Assembly (NCBI GenBank): GCA_943841085.1
Contig: CALSWN010000042.1
Span: forward strand, 1 to 42,512
DNA length: 42,512 nt
Direction of reading: 5' to 3'
DNA from: an uncultured Candidatus Pelagibacter sp.
GTDB lineage: Bacteria > Pseudomonadota > Alphaproteobacteria > Pelagibacterales > Pelagibacteraceae
A program made the translations under genes and the position numbers. Shown in pieces: positions 8,573 through 18,641 of the stretch (position 1 is the first letter of the stretch; every line of letters starts with the position of its first letter). Under the pieces are notes generated by a model, which did no database searches, had not been told where the DNA came from, and saw only the letters and a list, made by a program, of their open reading frames with translations.

Positions 8573-10894
8573 TTATTCTTTTCTTTTTGAGTTTAAATAA
8601 CCAAAAATAATTAATAATAAAATTGCTATGGGGTAGATAATTCTTTTATTTGGTCTATCTAAATTTTCTATTTTAAATTCACTTATATAGTCACCTGTTT
8701 CAAAACCATTTTTTTTAGCTTTTCCATTCCATTTTAAGGTATCTACAATAATTCTATTTTCTTCTCTAATTAAACTAATTCCATATTGTTCCAAATTATA
8801 ATCTGTTTCAAAAGTATTTTTTTCAATTATAAACAGTTTGTATCTTTCGCCATAATTACTTGGACGCGTTACTTTAAATCTAGCTTCTTTAGTAGGATCT
8901 AGTTTTATCGCATGTATTTGATTTATATTTTGATAGTTATATTTTGGATAAAATTTATTTAAAATAAAATCTGGCGCTAATAGCGAAATTGAAATTAATA
9001 AAAAAACTATTATTTCGTACCATCTCAACCTATTGATAAACCAACCTTGTGTTGCAGAAGTAAAAACGAGTATTCCAATTAATGAAGTTATAATTACAAG
9101 TAGTCCATGCCAGATATTCTCAATACCAATTAATAATAATTCATGATTAAATAAAAACACTATAGGTAAAATTCCTGTTCTTAAACTATACCAAAAAGCT
9201 TGTAGGCCAGTTCTAAGTGGATCTCCTCCTGAAATAGCTGCCGCCGCATATGATGCTAGACCAACAGGTGGTGTAACATCTGCCATTAAACCAAAATAAA
9301 ATACAAACAAGTGAACTGCTATTAAAGGAAAAATGAATCCAGATGCATTTCCAACATCAACCAATACTGTTGCCATTAATGAAGCTACCACAACATAGTT
9401 TGCAGTTGTTGGTAGCCCCATACCGAGCAATAAGCATAAAATAATTGTTAAAAATAACAAAATAATAACATTATCTTTTGCAATAGACTCTATAACTATA
9501 ATTAAGTTTGTGCTTAAACCTGTAGAGCCTACGGCTCCCACTATTATTCCTGCTGTTGCAATCGCAATCCCCACACCAACCATATTTAGAGCACCTTTTT
9601 CAAAACCAATTATAGTTTGATTAAACCAAATTTTTAAAGCTACTTTAGATTCTCTACTCTTAGTTATTATGTGAACTAAATTTACACATATCAGGGCGAT
9701 CGTTGCATAAAATATAGAGTAAGAAGCTGTAAATCTTAAGTAAACAAGCATATATATTAAAACAAAAATAGGTATTAAAAAATGTATTCCTGACAGAAAA
9801 GTTTTTTTCAAATTAGGAACATCTGAGTCTTCCATACCCTTTAAATTTAATTTCAAGGCTTCAAGATGAGAAATATAAAACAATGCTACATACGAGATTA
9901 TTGCTGGCAAAAATGCATGTTTGACAATTTCAAAATAAGTAACTCCGATAAAACTAGCCATTACAAAAGCTGCCGCTCCCATTACTGGTGGCATTAATTG
10001 TCCATTTACTGAAGATGACACTTCTATTGCGCCAGCTTTTTCTTTTGAAAAACCAGTCTTTTTCATTATCGGAATTGTAAATGTTCCAGTTGTTACTGTG
10101 TTTGCTATTGAAGAGCCCGAGATTAATCCCGTCATACCAGAACCTAAAATTGCAGCTTTAGCCGGTCCTCCTCTCATTTTTCCAACCATAGCAAAAGCCA
10201 AATCTAAAAAATATTTTCCTCCTCCTGCTGTTTCTAAGAGTGCTCCAAACAAAACAAATAAAAAAATAAAATCTACCGAAACACCTATTGGAATTCCAAA
10301 TATTGCTTCTTGATCAAACCATTGAAATCCAACCAATCTATTCAATGAAAGTCCACCATGTGAAATAATTTCTGGTGCATATCTCCCAAAATATGAAAAT
10401 AACAAAAAACAAATAGCTATAATTACTAAAGGTAAACCAATCACCCTTCTAGTTGCTTCAAGTAATATTAAAATTCCTAAGCTTCCAATAATTAATTCAA
10501 CTGGTAAATTAAAATTTTCATCCAGTGAAATATTTAAAAGAACCCCACCTCTGTCAACTAACTGATCATAAAAAAAATAAATATATAAACAGCATAAGGC
10601 ACCAATAAAACTAATTATAATATCAATTATAGATATTTTTTTTCCTTTAAATGTTGGATAGATTAAAAAAGCTAAAGTTAATGCAAACCCTAAGTGAATA
10701 GCTCTAGCTGGTAGCCCTTTAAACATACCAATATTAAACATGAAGGGAAATGGAGATGCATACCAGAGTTGAAATAAAGACCAAATAATTGCAATTGCTG
10801 CAACAACTTTTAGATGCAAACCAGTCAGATTTTTAGTCGGCGTTAAGTCTTCATTAATTTTTCTTTCAGTTTTTTTACTAATACTTTGACTCAT
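8573..10894 (-). CDS. TRAP transporter fused permease (4TM/12TM) with C-terminal DUF3394-like extension
   Basis: 773 aa polytopic protein; GSGMTGLISGSSIANTVTTGTFTIPIMKK and LLLGMGLPTTANYVV motifs; soluble C-terminal region before the last TM. Confidence 0.92.
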   Translation of the reverse strand: MSQSISKKTERKINEDLTPTKNLTGLHLKVVAAIAIIWSLFQLWYASPFPFMFNIGMFKGLPARAIHLGFALTLAFLIYPTFKGKKISIIDIIISFIGALCCLYIYFFYDQLVDRGGVLLNISLDENFNLPVELIIGSLGILILLEATRRVIGLPLVIIAICFLLFSYFGRYAPEIISHGGLSLNRLVGFQWFDQEAIFGIPIGVSVDFIFLFVLFGALLETAGGGKYFLDLAFAMVGKMRGGPAKAAILGSGMTGLISGSSIANTVTTGTFTIPIMKKTGFSKEKAGAIEVSSSVNGQLMPPVMGAAAFVMASFIGVTYFEIVKHAFLPAIISYVALFYISHLEALKLNLKGMEDSDVPNLKKTFLSGIHFLIPIFVLIYMLVYLRFTASYSIFYATIALICVNLVHIITKSRESKVALKIWFNQTIIGFEKGALNMVGVGIAIATAGIIVGAVGSTGLSTNLIIVIESIAKDNVIILLFLTIILCLLLGMGLPTTANYVVVASLMATVLVDVGNASGFIFPLIAVHLFVFYFGLMADVTPPVGLASYAAAAISGGDPLRTGLQAFWYSLRTGILPIVFLFNHELLLIGIENIWHGLLVIITSLIGILVFTSATQGWFINRLRWYEIIVFLLISISLLAPDFILNKFYPKYNYQNINQIHAIKLDPTKEARFKVTRPSNYGERYKLFIIEKNTFETDYNLEQYGISLIREENRIIVDTLKWNGKAKKNGFETGDYISEFKIENLDRPNKRIIYPIAILLLIIFGYLNSKRKE

Positions 10895-10917
10895 TATAAA
10901 AAGGATACTCTATTATA

Positions 10918-10951
10918 AAAAAAAGGCCCGATTAATGCATCGAGCCTTTTA
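10918..10951 (-). terminator. Intrinsic terminator/attenuator between TAXI binding protein and TRAP permease
   Basis: Plus-strand AAAAGGCCCGATTAATGCATCGAGCCTTTT: near-perfect stem AAAAGGC-CGAT/ATCG-GCCTTTT; minus strand ends in a U-run. Confidence 0.75.
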
Positions 10952-10971
10952 AATTTTATTAAGAAATTGGA

Positions 10972-11976
10972 CTACATTAATCCAGCTTCTTTATAATATT
11001 TTATTGCACCTGGGTGTAATGGGGCAGATAAACCATCCTTAATCATGTTTTTCTTATCCAAAAACCCAAAAGCAGGATGTTGCTTTTTGAAATCATCAAA
11101 ATTTTCCATCACAGCTTTTACAACTAAATAAACAAGTTCTTCAGGAACATCAGCAGAAGTCACAACAGTGGCTTTAACACCAAAAGTTGTAGCATCTTTT
11201 TTTTGTCCTGTATAAGTTCCTTTAGGAATTACAGCTTGTGCATAATAGTCAGCACCACTAATTAATCCTTGCACTTCAGAACCTGTTAAATTTATAGGTG
11301 AAGCTTTTGCTGCACAGGTTGCCGCTTGCTCCATTGCTCCGTTTGGAAAACCCACAGAATAACCAAAAGCATCAATCTTACCATCACACAAAGCTTTTAC
11401 CTGTTCAGATGAAGTTAATTCAGTCGTTGATTTAAAAAAGCTATTATCAACTCCCATTGCTTTCATAAGTTCTTCCATAGTTCCTCTTTGACCAGAACCG
11501 GGATTACCAATGTTTACAACTTTGCCTTTAAGGCCAGCAAAATTTTTAATCTTTGCTTTTTTTCTTGCCCAAATTTGAAAAGGCTCATTATGAACTGAAA
11601 ATACAGCTCTTAAATCACTGTACTGTTTTCCTTCCCATTTGCTAGAACCATTAACAGCATGATATTGCCAGTCAGACTGAGCTACACCAAATTGAAATTC
11701 ACCAGCTGCAATTTGACCAATATTATAGTTTGATCCGCCAGTTGAAGGTGCAGTACATCTGTAAGCTTTATCTATTCCCTTTTTCCTTCCATGCTCTTTA
11801 GCAATGGCCGATTTATGCAACATTTTACAAATTGCGTTACCAGTTTGGAAATATACTCCAGTTGGTCCACCTGTTCCTATCGTAAAAAACTCTGCAGACT
11901 TTGCAACACTCATAAATGATAAAGATGCAACAAAGATTAGCAGAGCACTTGATAGAGATGTTATTATTTTTTTCAT
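10972..11976 (-). CDS. TAXI family TRAP transporter solute-binding subunit
   Basis: Signal peptide then FFTIGTGGPTGVYFQTGNAICKML, GKVVNIGNPGSGQRGTMEELMKAMG. Confidence 0.93.
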   Translation of the reverse strand: MKKIITSLSSALLIFVASLSFMSVAKSAEFFTIGTGGPTGVYFQTGNAICKMLHKSAIAKEHGRKKGIDKAYRCTAPSTGGSNYNIGQIAAGEFQFGVAQSDWQYHAVNGSSKWEGKQYSDLRAVFSVHNEPFQIWARKKAKIKNFAGLKGKVVNIGNPGSGQRGTMEELMKAMGVDNSFFKSTTELTSSEQVKALCDGKIDAFGYSVGFPNGAMEQAATCAAKASPINLTGSEVQGLISGADYYAQAVIPKGTYTGQKKDATTFGVKATVVTSADVPEELVYLVVKAVMENFDDFKKQHPAFGFLDKKNMIKDGLSAPLHPGAIKYYKEAGLM

Positions 11977-12048
11977 ATTTTCTCCTCTATATCGTTTTTT
12001 TTATTAATTAATTCTAACAGTAATTAAAGGGTTATGTATAGAGAGTTT

Positions 12049-13275
12049 TTATAGTGATTCTGACCATTTTTTTAACTTATTAACACCCTCTACTATCTTA
12101 GGTGCAAATTCCAAAATTAAGTTGTTATCAATTTTTTGATTACTTTTAATTTGACGCATAAAATTTTTGCCATCAAAGTCTGTAAAACTTAACCTTGCAA
12201 ACATTTTTTTTTTATCAAAGCCAAAATCTGATCCTGGTAATAGCGCTACACCCGTTTCTTTCAAAATATTGTTGCACATTTCTGATGAACTATTAAATTT
12301 TTTATTCAAGAATTCAGGCATTAAATAAAAGCCACCCATAGGTTTATTAATTAAAATCTTATTTGATTTTAAATTATCATAAACATAATTTCCAACTGCT
12401 TTAAGAATATTTTTTGAGCTATTTATATATTCGTTTTGATCACTTGAATAAGCTTTAATTGCAGCATGTTGAATGGGTGCACTTACAGCAGAAAAAGTTT
12501 CACTGGCTAATACGTTAATTGAATCTTTTAATATTTTTAAAGAATCTGGGACTATAAAATAGCCCAACCTCCAACCACCTGCTCCACACCATTTACTTAA
12601 GCCTGAGCTTATGATTGTATTTTTAGGACAGAAATCGGCAATAGATTTAAATCCTTTTTCAAAACTTAACTCAGAATAAATTTCATCTGATAAAATAATA
12701 AGGTTATATTTATTTATAATCTTGCTAATTTCTTCTAAATTTTCACAAATTTGCCCAGATGGATTGTTAGGTGAATTTAAAAATAATAAATAGTTTTTAT
12801 CTTTACTTTTTGAAATAACTTTTTCAATTTCTGCGCCTGTGGGAAACCAATTGTTTTCTCTTGTTGTTTGTACTGGTATTATTTTGTTCCTTCCAAGAAT
12901 TGCTTGTGGAGCATAAGAAACCCAACTTGGAACAGGCAATATTATATCTCCATCAAATAAAATGTGTAATAGAAACATTAGTTCTTTTGATCCTGGACCA
13001 ATAATTACATTTTCAGATTTATAATTATTATCTTTTTTAGCTGATGTATATTTTGCAATAGTATCTCTAAGTTCTTCAAGGCCTTGCATTGGTAGATATT
13101 TGTTTTGATGAGCATTATCTTTTAATGCATCAACTATATCATTCGGTACTTGAAATGGAGATTGACCAAATCCAAATTTAAATACTTTTTTACCGTTATT
13201 TTCTAAATTTTTAGAAACCTCATTAATTTTTAAAGTAGACGATGGTTCTAAACCCTTAATTATATTCTTTAGCAT
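12049..13275 (-). CDS. Pyridoxal-phosphate aminotransferase, class I/II
   Basis: LFLNSPNNPSGQICENLEEI, ILSDEIYSELSF, ISSGLSKWCGAGGWRLGYF. Confidence 0.92.
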   Translation of the reverse strand: MLKNIIKGLEPSSTLKINEVSKNLENNGKKVFKFGFGQSPFQVPNDIVDALKDNAHQNKYLPMQGLEELRDTIAKYTSAKKDNNYKSENVIIGPGSKELMFLLHILFDGDIILPVPSWVSYAPQAILGRNKIIPVQTTRENNWFPTGAEIEKVISKSKDKNYLLFLNSPNNPSGQICENLEEISKIINKYNLIILSDEIYSELSFEKGFKSIADFCPKNTIISSGLSKWCGAGGWRLGYFIVPDSLKILKDSINVLASETFSAVSAPIQHAAIKAYSSDQNEYINSSKNILKAVGNYVYDNLKSNKILINKPMGGFYLMPEFLNKKFNSSSEMCNNILKETGVALLPGSDFGFDKKKMFARLSFTDFDGKNFMRQIKSNQKIDNNLILEFAPKIVEGVNKLKKWSESL

Positions 13276-15237
13276 TTAATATTTTAATTCTTTTAAATTT
13301 TTATATTGCTCTAAAATGTTCGGATTTGCTAGAGCTTCTTTATTTTTAATATCATTTCCTTCAACTATATTTTTTACAGCCAATTCAACTATTTTTCCAT
13401 TTTTGGTTCTAGGAATATCATTGACCATTAAAATTTTAGATGGAACATGTCTTGGTGATGCATTTTTCCTAATTTGAATTTTAATTCTTTTTAATAAACT
13501 ATCATTAAGTTTATATTTTGGATTTAAAACAATAAACAAAACAATTCTTATATCATTATCCCACGCTTGGCCAATTACGATTGACTCTTTGACTTCTATA
13601 AATTTTTCTACCTCTGAATAAATTTCGGCTGTTCCAAGCCTTACCCCTCCAGGATTAAGAGTGGTATCTGATCTGCCATGAATAATAAAACCACCACTTT
13701 CTCTTATTTGTGCATAATCTCCATGATGCCAGATATTTAAAAAATTGTTAAAATACGTACTGTGAAATTTTATATCATTTTTATCGTTCCAAAATTTTAA
13801 AGGCATTGATGGGAATGGGTTTTTACAAACTAACTCTCCTTTTCTATTTTTTAAAGATTTTCCTTTTTCATTAAAAATATCAACATCTAAACCTAAACCT
13901 TTATTTTGTATTTCTCCTAAAATTACTGGTTGATATAAGTTGCCTAAAACAAAACAAGAAATTATGTCTGTACCACCAGAAATAGAAGATAAGTGAACAT
14001 TTTTTTTTATATTTTCATAAACATATCTAAATCCATCATTTGATAATGGAGATCCTGTAGAACAAATAGTTCTCAGTTTTGATAATTTATATTTATATTT
14101 TAGTTTAGGCTTAAATTTACGAAGAGCATCTATATATTTTGCACTGACACCAAATAAGGTAATTTTTTCTTTTTCAGCTATTCTTAATAATGAATCTTCT
14201 TTTTTATACATCGGGGACCCGTCAAATAAAACAATAGATGCTTTTGAGGCTAGAGCACTTACTAGCCAGTTCCACATCATCCATCCACAAGTAGTAAAAT
14301 AAAAAATATTATCTCCTTCTTTGATGTCACAATGCAGCTGATGTTCTTTTTTATGTTGAAGCAAAACTCCTCCGCTCCTATGACATATGCACTTTGGTTT
14401 TCCAGTGGTTCCACTTGAATATAAAATTGCAAGCTCTTGGTCAAAATCATACTTAGAAAACTGAATTTCTTTAGACTCTATTTTAGTTATTTCTCTCCAC
14501 TTAAATACTTTTACCTTTCTAGACTTATATTTATTTTGTAAATATTTTTCCCCTGGGTAATTAACAATTACTACATATTCGATAGATGGTACATCTTTTA
14601 GAATTTTGGGAATTCTATCTAAAATATTTATTGTTTTTCCATTATAGAAATATTTATCTATCGAAAATAAAACCTTAGGATCAATTTGTGAAAAACGCTC
14701 TACTACACCCTTAACACCAAAGTCTGGTGAGCAAGATGACCATATTGCGCCTAGAGAAGAAGATGCTATGAATGCTTCAACTGTCTCAATGGAGTTGGGC
14801 ATATATGCAGCTACTCTATCTTTTTTCTTTATCTTAATACTCTGTAAAAATTTAGATACTTTACTCACATTAATGTTTAATTCACGCCAGGTTCTTTCTT
14901 CTCTAAAACCATTCTCACTAATAAATGTTATTGCTTTTTCATTGCTATTTTTTGAAAGTAAATTTTCAGCAAAATTTAACTTTGAATTTGGTAAAAACTT
15001 ATTTTTATAAAATATTTTTGATTTTTTAATCTTATATTTACTTTTAATTCCTTTGATTTCTGAAAAATCCCATATAGAGCTCCAGAAACTTCCCGAATTT
15101 TTAATACTCCATTTCAAAATATTTTCATATTTTTGATTAAAATTTTTTTTAAATTGCTTTGAAATAAATTTTTCATAACTCGATAAAAGAGACTTTTTTT
15201 TTTGATTTATTGTAGCTTCCCATAATTTTTTAGACAT
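13276..15237 (-). CDS. Acetoacetyl-CoA synthetase (acetoacetate-CoA ligase)
   Basis: ANL superfamily AILYSSGTTGKPKCICHRSGG; FYFTTCGWMMWNWLVSALA; SGGTDIISCFV; TLNPGGVRLGTAEIY, characteristic of the AACS subfamily. Confidence 0.9.
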   Translation of the reverse strand: MSKKLWEATINQKKKSLLSSYEKFISKQFKKNFNQKYENILKWSIKNSGSFWSSIWDFSEIKGIKSKYKIKKSKIFYKNKFLPNSKLNFAENLLSKNSNEKAITFISENGFREERTWRELNINVSKVSKFLQSIKIKKKDRVAAYMPNSIETVEAFIASSSLGAIWSSCSPDFGVKGVVERFSQIDPKVLFSIDKYFYNGKTINILDRIPKILKDVPSIEYVVIVNYPGEKYLQNKYKSRKVKVFKWREITKIESKEIQFSKYDFDQELAILYSSGTTGKPKCICHRSGGVLLQHKKEHQLHCDIKEGDNIFYFTTCGWMMWNWLVSALASKASIVLFDGSPMYKKEDSLLRIAEKEKITLFGVSAKYIDALRKFKPKLKYKYKLSKLRTICSTGSPLSNDGFRYVYENIKKNVHLSSISGGTDIISCFVLGNLYQPVILGEIQNKGLGLDVDIFNEKGKSLKNRKGELVCKNPFPSMPLKFWNDKNDIKFHSTYFNNFLNIWHHGDYAQIRESGGFIIHGRSDTTLNPGGVRLGTAEIYSEVEKFIEVKESIVIGQAWDNDIRIVLFIVLNPKYKLNDSLLKRIKIQIRKNASPRHVPSKILMVNDIPRTKNGKIVELAVKNIVEGNDIKNKEALANPNILEQYKNLKELKY

Positions 15238-15412
15238 AATTTACTTAAAAAATATTAATACATAATTTTTTTTAACTATGTTAACTTAATTAAAATATAA
15301 AACAGAAATGAGAACTTTTGGTCTTATGATTCGGTCATGTTTTAGTCTATTTTTGTTCTTTATGAATAACAATATGTGGTGGAAGATAAATTTAAGGCAC
15401 CATTAATAGATT

Positions 15413-17893
15413 ATGACAAAAAATAATATTACAGCTGTTCTTGGTCCTACAAATACTGGAAAAACCTTTCTTGCAATAGAGACTATGCTTTCTTTTGATA
15501 CGGGAATGATTGGTTTTCCATTGAGATTACTTGCACGTGAGGTTTATGATAAAATAATAAAACAAGTAAGTATAGAAGAGGTTGCTTTAATTACTGGTGA
15601 AGAGAAAATAATTCCATTAAATGCAAAATATTTTCTTTGCACAGTAGAGTCTATGCCAATTAACAAACATTTAGAATTTGTTGCTATTGATGAAATACAA
15701 ATGTGTGCTGACCATGAAAGAGGACATATTTTTACTGACCGATTGTTAAATCTTCGTGGAGAAAAATTAACAATGTTCATGGGATCGAATACAATAAGAA
15801 ATATAATTAATTATTTAGGTGAAAACACAGAATATATAAATAGAGATAGACTTTCTAAACTTTCATTCGTTGGACATAAAAAAATTTCAAGAATAAATAG
15901 AAAAACAGCTATAATCGCTTTTTCAACAGAAGAAGTTTATGCCATCGCTGAACTTGTTCGTAGGCAAAAAGGTGGAGCGGCTATAGTTATGGGGTCATTA
16001 AGTCCTAAAACAAGAAATGCTCAAGTTGAATTATATCAATCTGGAGATGTTGATTTTTTAGTTGCAACCGATGCAATTGGCATGGGTATAAATATGGATT
16101 TAGATAATGTATATTTTTCAAACCTAAAAAAATTTGATGGCAAAAAATTAAGACGTCTCGCTATGTCTGAAATTGGACAAATTGCTGGAAGGGCAGGCAG
16201 ATATTTAAATGACGGTAATTTTGGAATTACTGGTGACTGTAAAGAGATTACTGCTGAAGAAGTTGAATTACTTGAAAATCATAAGTTTGAAGAAATAAAA
16301 ATATTATTTTGGAGAAATTCTAATTTAAATTTTAATAATGCTCTAAGTTTAATTAAATCGCTTGAACAAAAACCCAATAAAGATTGGTTAAGAAAAATTC
16401 ACGAATGTGAAGACGAAAAAGTATTGAAATATTTTTTAAAAAATATGGAAAGCCATAATATTAAGAATAATAAAGAAACACTTGAATTATTATGGGATTG
16501 TTGTCAGATTCCAGATTTTGTCAAAAAAACTTATGGAAATCACCTTGAAGTAGTTAGCAAAGTTTTTAACTTTTTAAATAGTAAAGGTGGTAAAATTACT
16601 AATGATTTCATGCGATTACAACTAATGAAATTAGACAAATTAGAAGGAAATGTAGATTCTTTATCAAATAGAATTGCAAATGTCAGAACTTGGTCATATG
16701 TTTCAAATAAAATTAATTGGGTAGAAAATCAAGAATATTGGATAGAAAAAACAAAATTATTAGAGGATAAACTTTCAGATAGATTGCATGAAGAGCTTAC
16801 TAAAACATTTATTGATAAAAGAGCTAGTGTACTAGCGAGAGGATTAAAACAAGATATGGATTTTAAAACTGAAATTATGGAAGATGATAAAGTAATAATT
16901 GATGAACAATTTATTGGCAATCTTAAAGGCTTAAAATTTGAAATGGATTTAAAAGTAGGTGCATTAGAAACTGATATCAAATCTTTAAAAAAAGCAGCAA
17001 GACAAACAGTGGGTCCTGAGCTACAAAAAAGAATTCAATTAATCATAAGTACAAAACTAATAGAATTAAAGGATGATTTCAAAATTTATTGGAAGAATTT
17101 TCCTATCGCTAAACTAACAGCTGGCAAAGACTATTTGAACCCAGACATATTTTTAATAGTAGACGATATTTTAGAAAATGATGATAAAAAAAAGTTATTA
17201 GAATTTATTGAAAAATGGATTAAGGAAAAAATAAATTTAGTATTAAAAAGTTTGATTGATTTGAGAAATTTAAAAGAAAGCAACTCTTCCATTAAAGCTT
17301 TAGCTTATCAACTATATGAAAATAATGGTGTTATTAAAAGAGAAGAGGTATCTGAATATTTAAAAAAACTTGGTCAAGATGAGAGAAAAATTTTGAGAGA
17401 CCTAGGTGTAAAGTTTGGACGCTATCATGTTTTTTTATTTAAATTATTAAAACCAGAAGCTGTTTCATTAAGAACTTTGTTATGGAAAAACTTTCGCCAA
17501 AAATATTTCGAATTAACTCCTCCTACATTTGGTTTAAATTTTTTAGATGATAAAAATAAAAAAAATAAAAAATTTATGCTTTTGTGTGGATTTGAAAATT
17601 TTGACAATTATTTTGTTAGAATAGATATTTTAGAAAGATTATTTATGCAAATCATAAACTCTAACCCTGAAAAAAATAAAGCAATCAAATTAATACCTGA
17701 AATGCTAAATTTATTAGGATGCAGTAAAGAAAACTTTAAAAAATTAATCAAAAAAATGAATTATAAAATACTAGAAAAAAATAATGATATCTATTTTAAA
17801 TATATTCCAAAGAAACAAGTTAAAAAAGCTTTTAAAAAAATAGACGCCTCAAATAGCCCTTTTAAAATCTTGAAAAATTTAAATTTAAATTAA
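15413..17893 (+). CDS. Suv3-like (mitochondrial-type) superfamily 2 RNA helicase
   Basis: Walker A LGPTNTGKTFLAIE, DEIQMCADHERGHIFTDRLL, VATDAIGMGINMDLDNVYF, IGQIAGRAGRY. Confidence 0.88.
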   Translation: MTKNNITAVLGPTNTGKTFLAIETMLSFDTGMIGFPLRLLAREVYDKIIKQVSIEEVALITGEEKIIPLNAKYFLCTVESMPINKHLEFVAIDEIQMCADHERGHIFTDRLLNLRGEKLTMFMGSNTIRNIINYLGENTEYINRDRLSKLSFVGHKKISRINRKTAIIAFSTEEVYAIAELVRRQKGGAAIVMGSLSPKTRNAQVELYQSGDVDFLVATDAIGMGINMDLDNVYFSNLKKFDGKKLRRLAMSEIGQIAGRAGRYLNDGNFGITGDCKEITAEEVELLENHKFEEIKILFWRNSNLNFNNALSLIKSLEQKPNKDWLRKIHECEDEKVLKYFLKNMESHNIKNNKETLELLWDCCQIPDFVKKTYGNHLEVVSKVFNFLNSKGGKITNDFMRLQLMKLDKLEGNVDSLSNRIANVRTWSYVSNKINWVENQEYWIEKTKLLEDKLSDRLHEELTKTFIDKRASVLARGLKQDMDFKTEIMEDDKVIIDEQFIGNLKGLKFEMDLKVGALETDIKSLKKAARQTVGPELQKRIQLIISTKLIELKDDFKIYWKNFPIAKLTAGKDYLNPDIFLIVDDILENDDKKKLLEFIEKWIKEKINLVLKSLIDLRNLKESNSSIKALAYQLYENNGVIKREEVSEYLKKLGQDERKILRDLGVKFGRYHVFLFKLLKPEAVSLRTLLWKNFRQKYFELTPPTFGLNFLDDKNKKNKKFMLLCGFENFDNYFVRIDILERLFMQIINSNPEKNKAIKLIPEMLNLLGCSKENFKKLIKKMNYKILEKNNDIYFKYIPKKQVKKAFKKIDASNSPFKILKNLNLN

Positions 17894-18318
17894 TGATTAA
17901 TTTTTTTAAAAATAATGAAAATGATAAATCAGATAATGACTCATATTCTAAAATTGCAGCTCTACTAATGCATGCTGCAAAAATTGATGAGAATTATGAA
18001 AAAGAAGAAGAGAATATTATTAAGAAAACTTTAATGGAATTAGGTGCGCAAGAAAAAGATATGGATAAATTGATAACGGAAGCATTAATCATTGAAGAAA
18101 ATTCAAATCAAATATTAGATTTTACTAAAGAGGTTAAAAACCTTCCTAATTCTGATAAAATTAAGATTATTAAATCTCTTTGGAAAATTATTTATTCAAA
18201 TAATAATGCAGATGTATATGAGACAAATTTGATGCGGAGACTTGCAGGGTTATTGTATATAGATGCCAAAACTATGGGAGACATAAAAGAAAAAGTAAAA
18301 AAAGAATCGAAAAAATGA
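17893..18318 (+). CDS. TerB-family protein
   Basis: [28 protein letters not shown]... all-alpha TerB-like pattern with conserved acidic residues. Confidence 0.75.
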   Translation: MINFFKNNENDKSDNDSYSKIAALLMHAAKIDENYEKEEENIIKKTLMELGAQEKDMDKLITEALIIEENSNQILDFTKEVKNLPNSDKIKIIKSLWKIIYSNNNADVYETNLMRRLAGLLYIDAKTMGDIKEKVKKESKK

Positions 18319-18641
18319 CCTATGTAGTAAACGAAAAATGTATTAAATGTAAATTGATGGACTGTGTAGAAGTTTGTCCAGTTGATTGTTTTTATGAAGG
18401 CAAAAATATGCTTGTAATTAAACCGGAGGAGTGTATAGATTGTGGCGTTTGTGAGCCAGAATGTCCAGTTGATGCTATTGTTGCTGACACGGAAGCTGGT
18501 AACGAAAAATGGTTGGAATTAAATACAAAGTATTCTGAAATTTGGCCTAATATAACAGAAAAAAAAGATCCTCCATTGGATCACGATGAGTATAAAAATG
18601 AAGAAAATAAATACGAAAAATATTTTAACGAAAATCTTTAA
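18315..18641 (+). CDS. fdxA: 7Fe ferredoxin, FdxA type
   Basis: [47 protein letters not shown]. Confidence 0.93.
   Translation: MTYVVNEKCIKCKLMDCVEVCPVDCFYEGKNMLVIKPEECIDCGVCEPECPVDAIVADTEAGNEKWLELNTKYSEIWPNITEKKDPPLDHDEYKNEENKYEKYFNENL

Noticed and set aside
15308-15406. Short plus-strand ORF MRTFGLMIRSCFSLFLFFMNNNMWWKINLRHH before the helicase gene
   Set aside because: No SD, odd composition, and it sits in a divergent promoter region; probably spurious.
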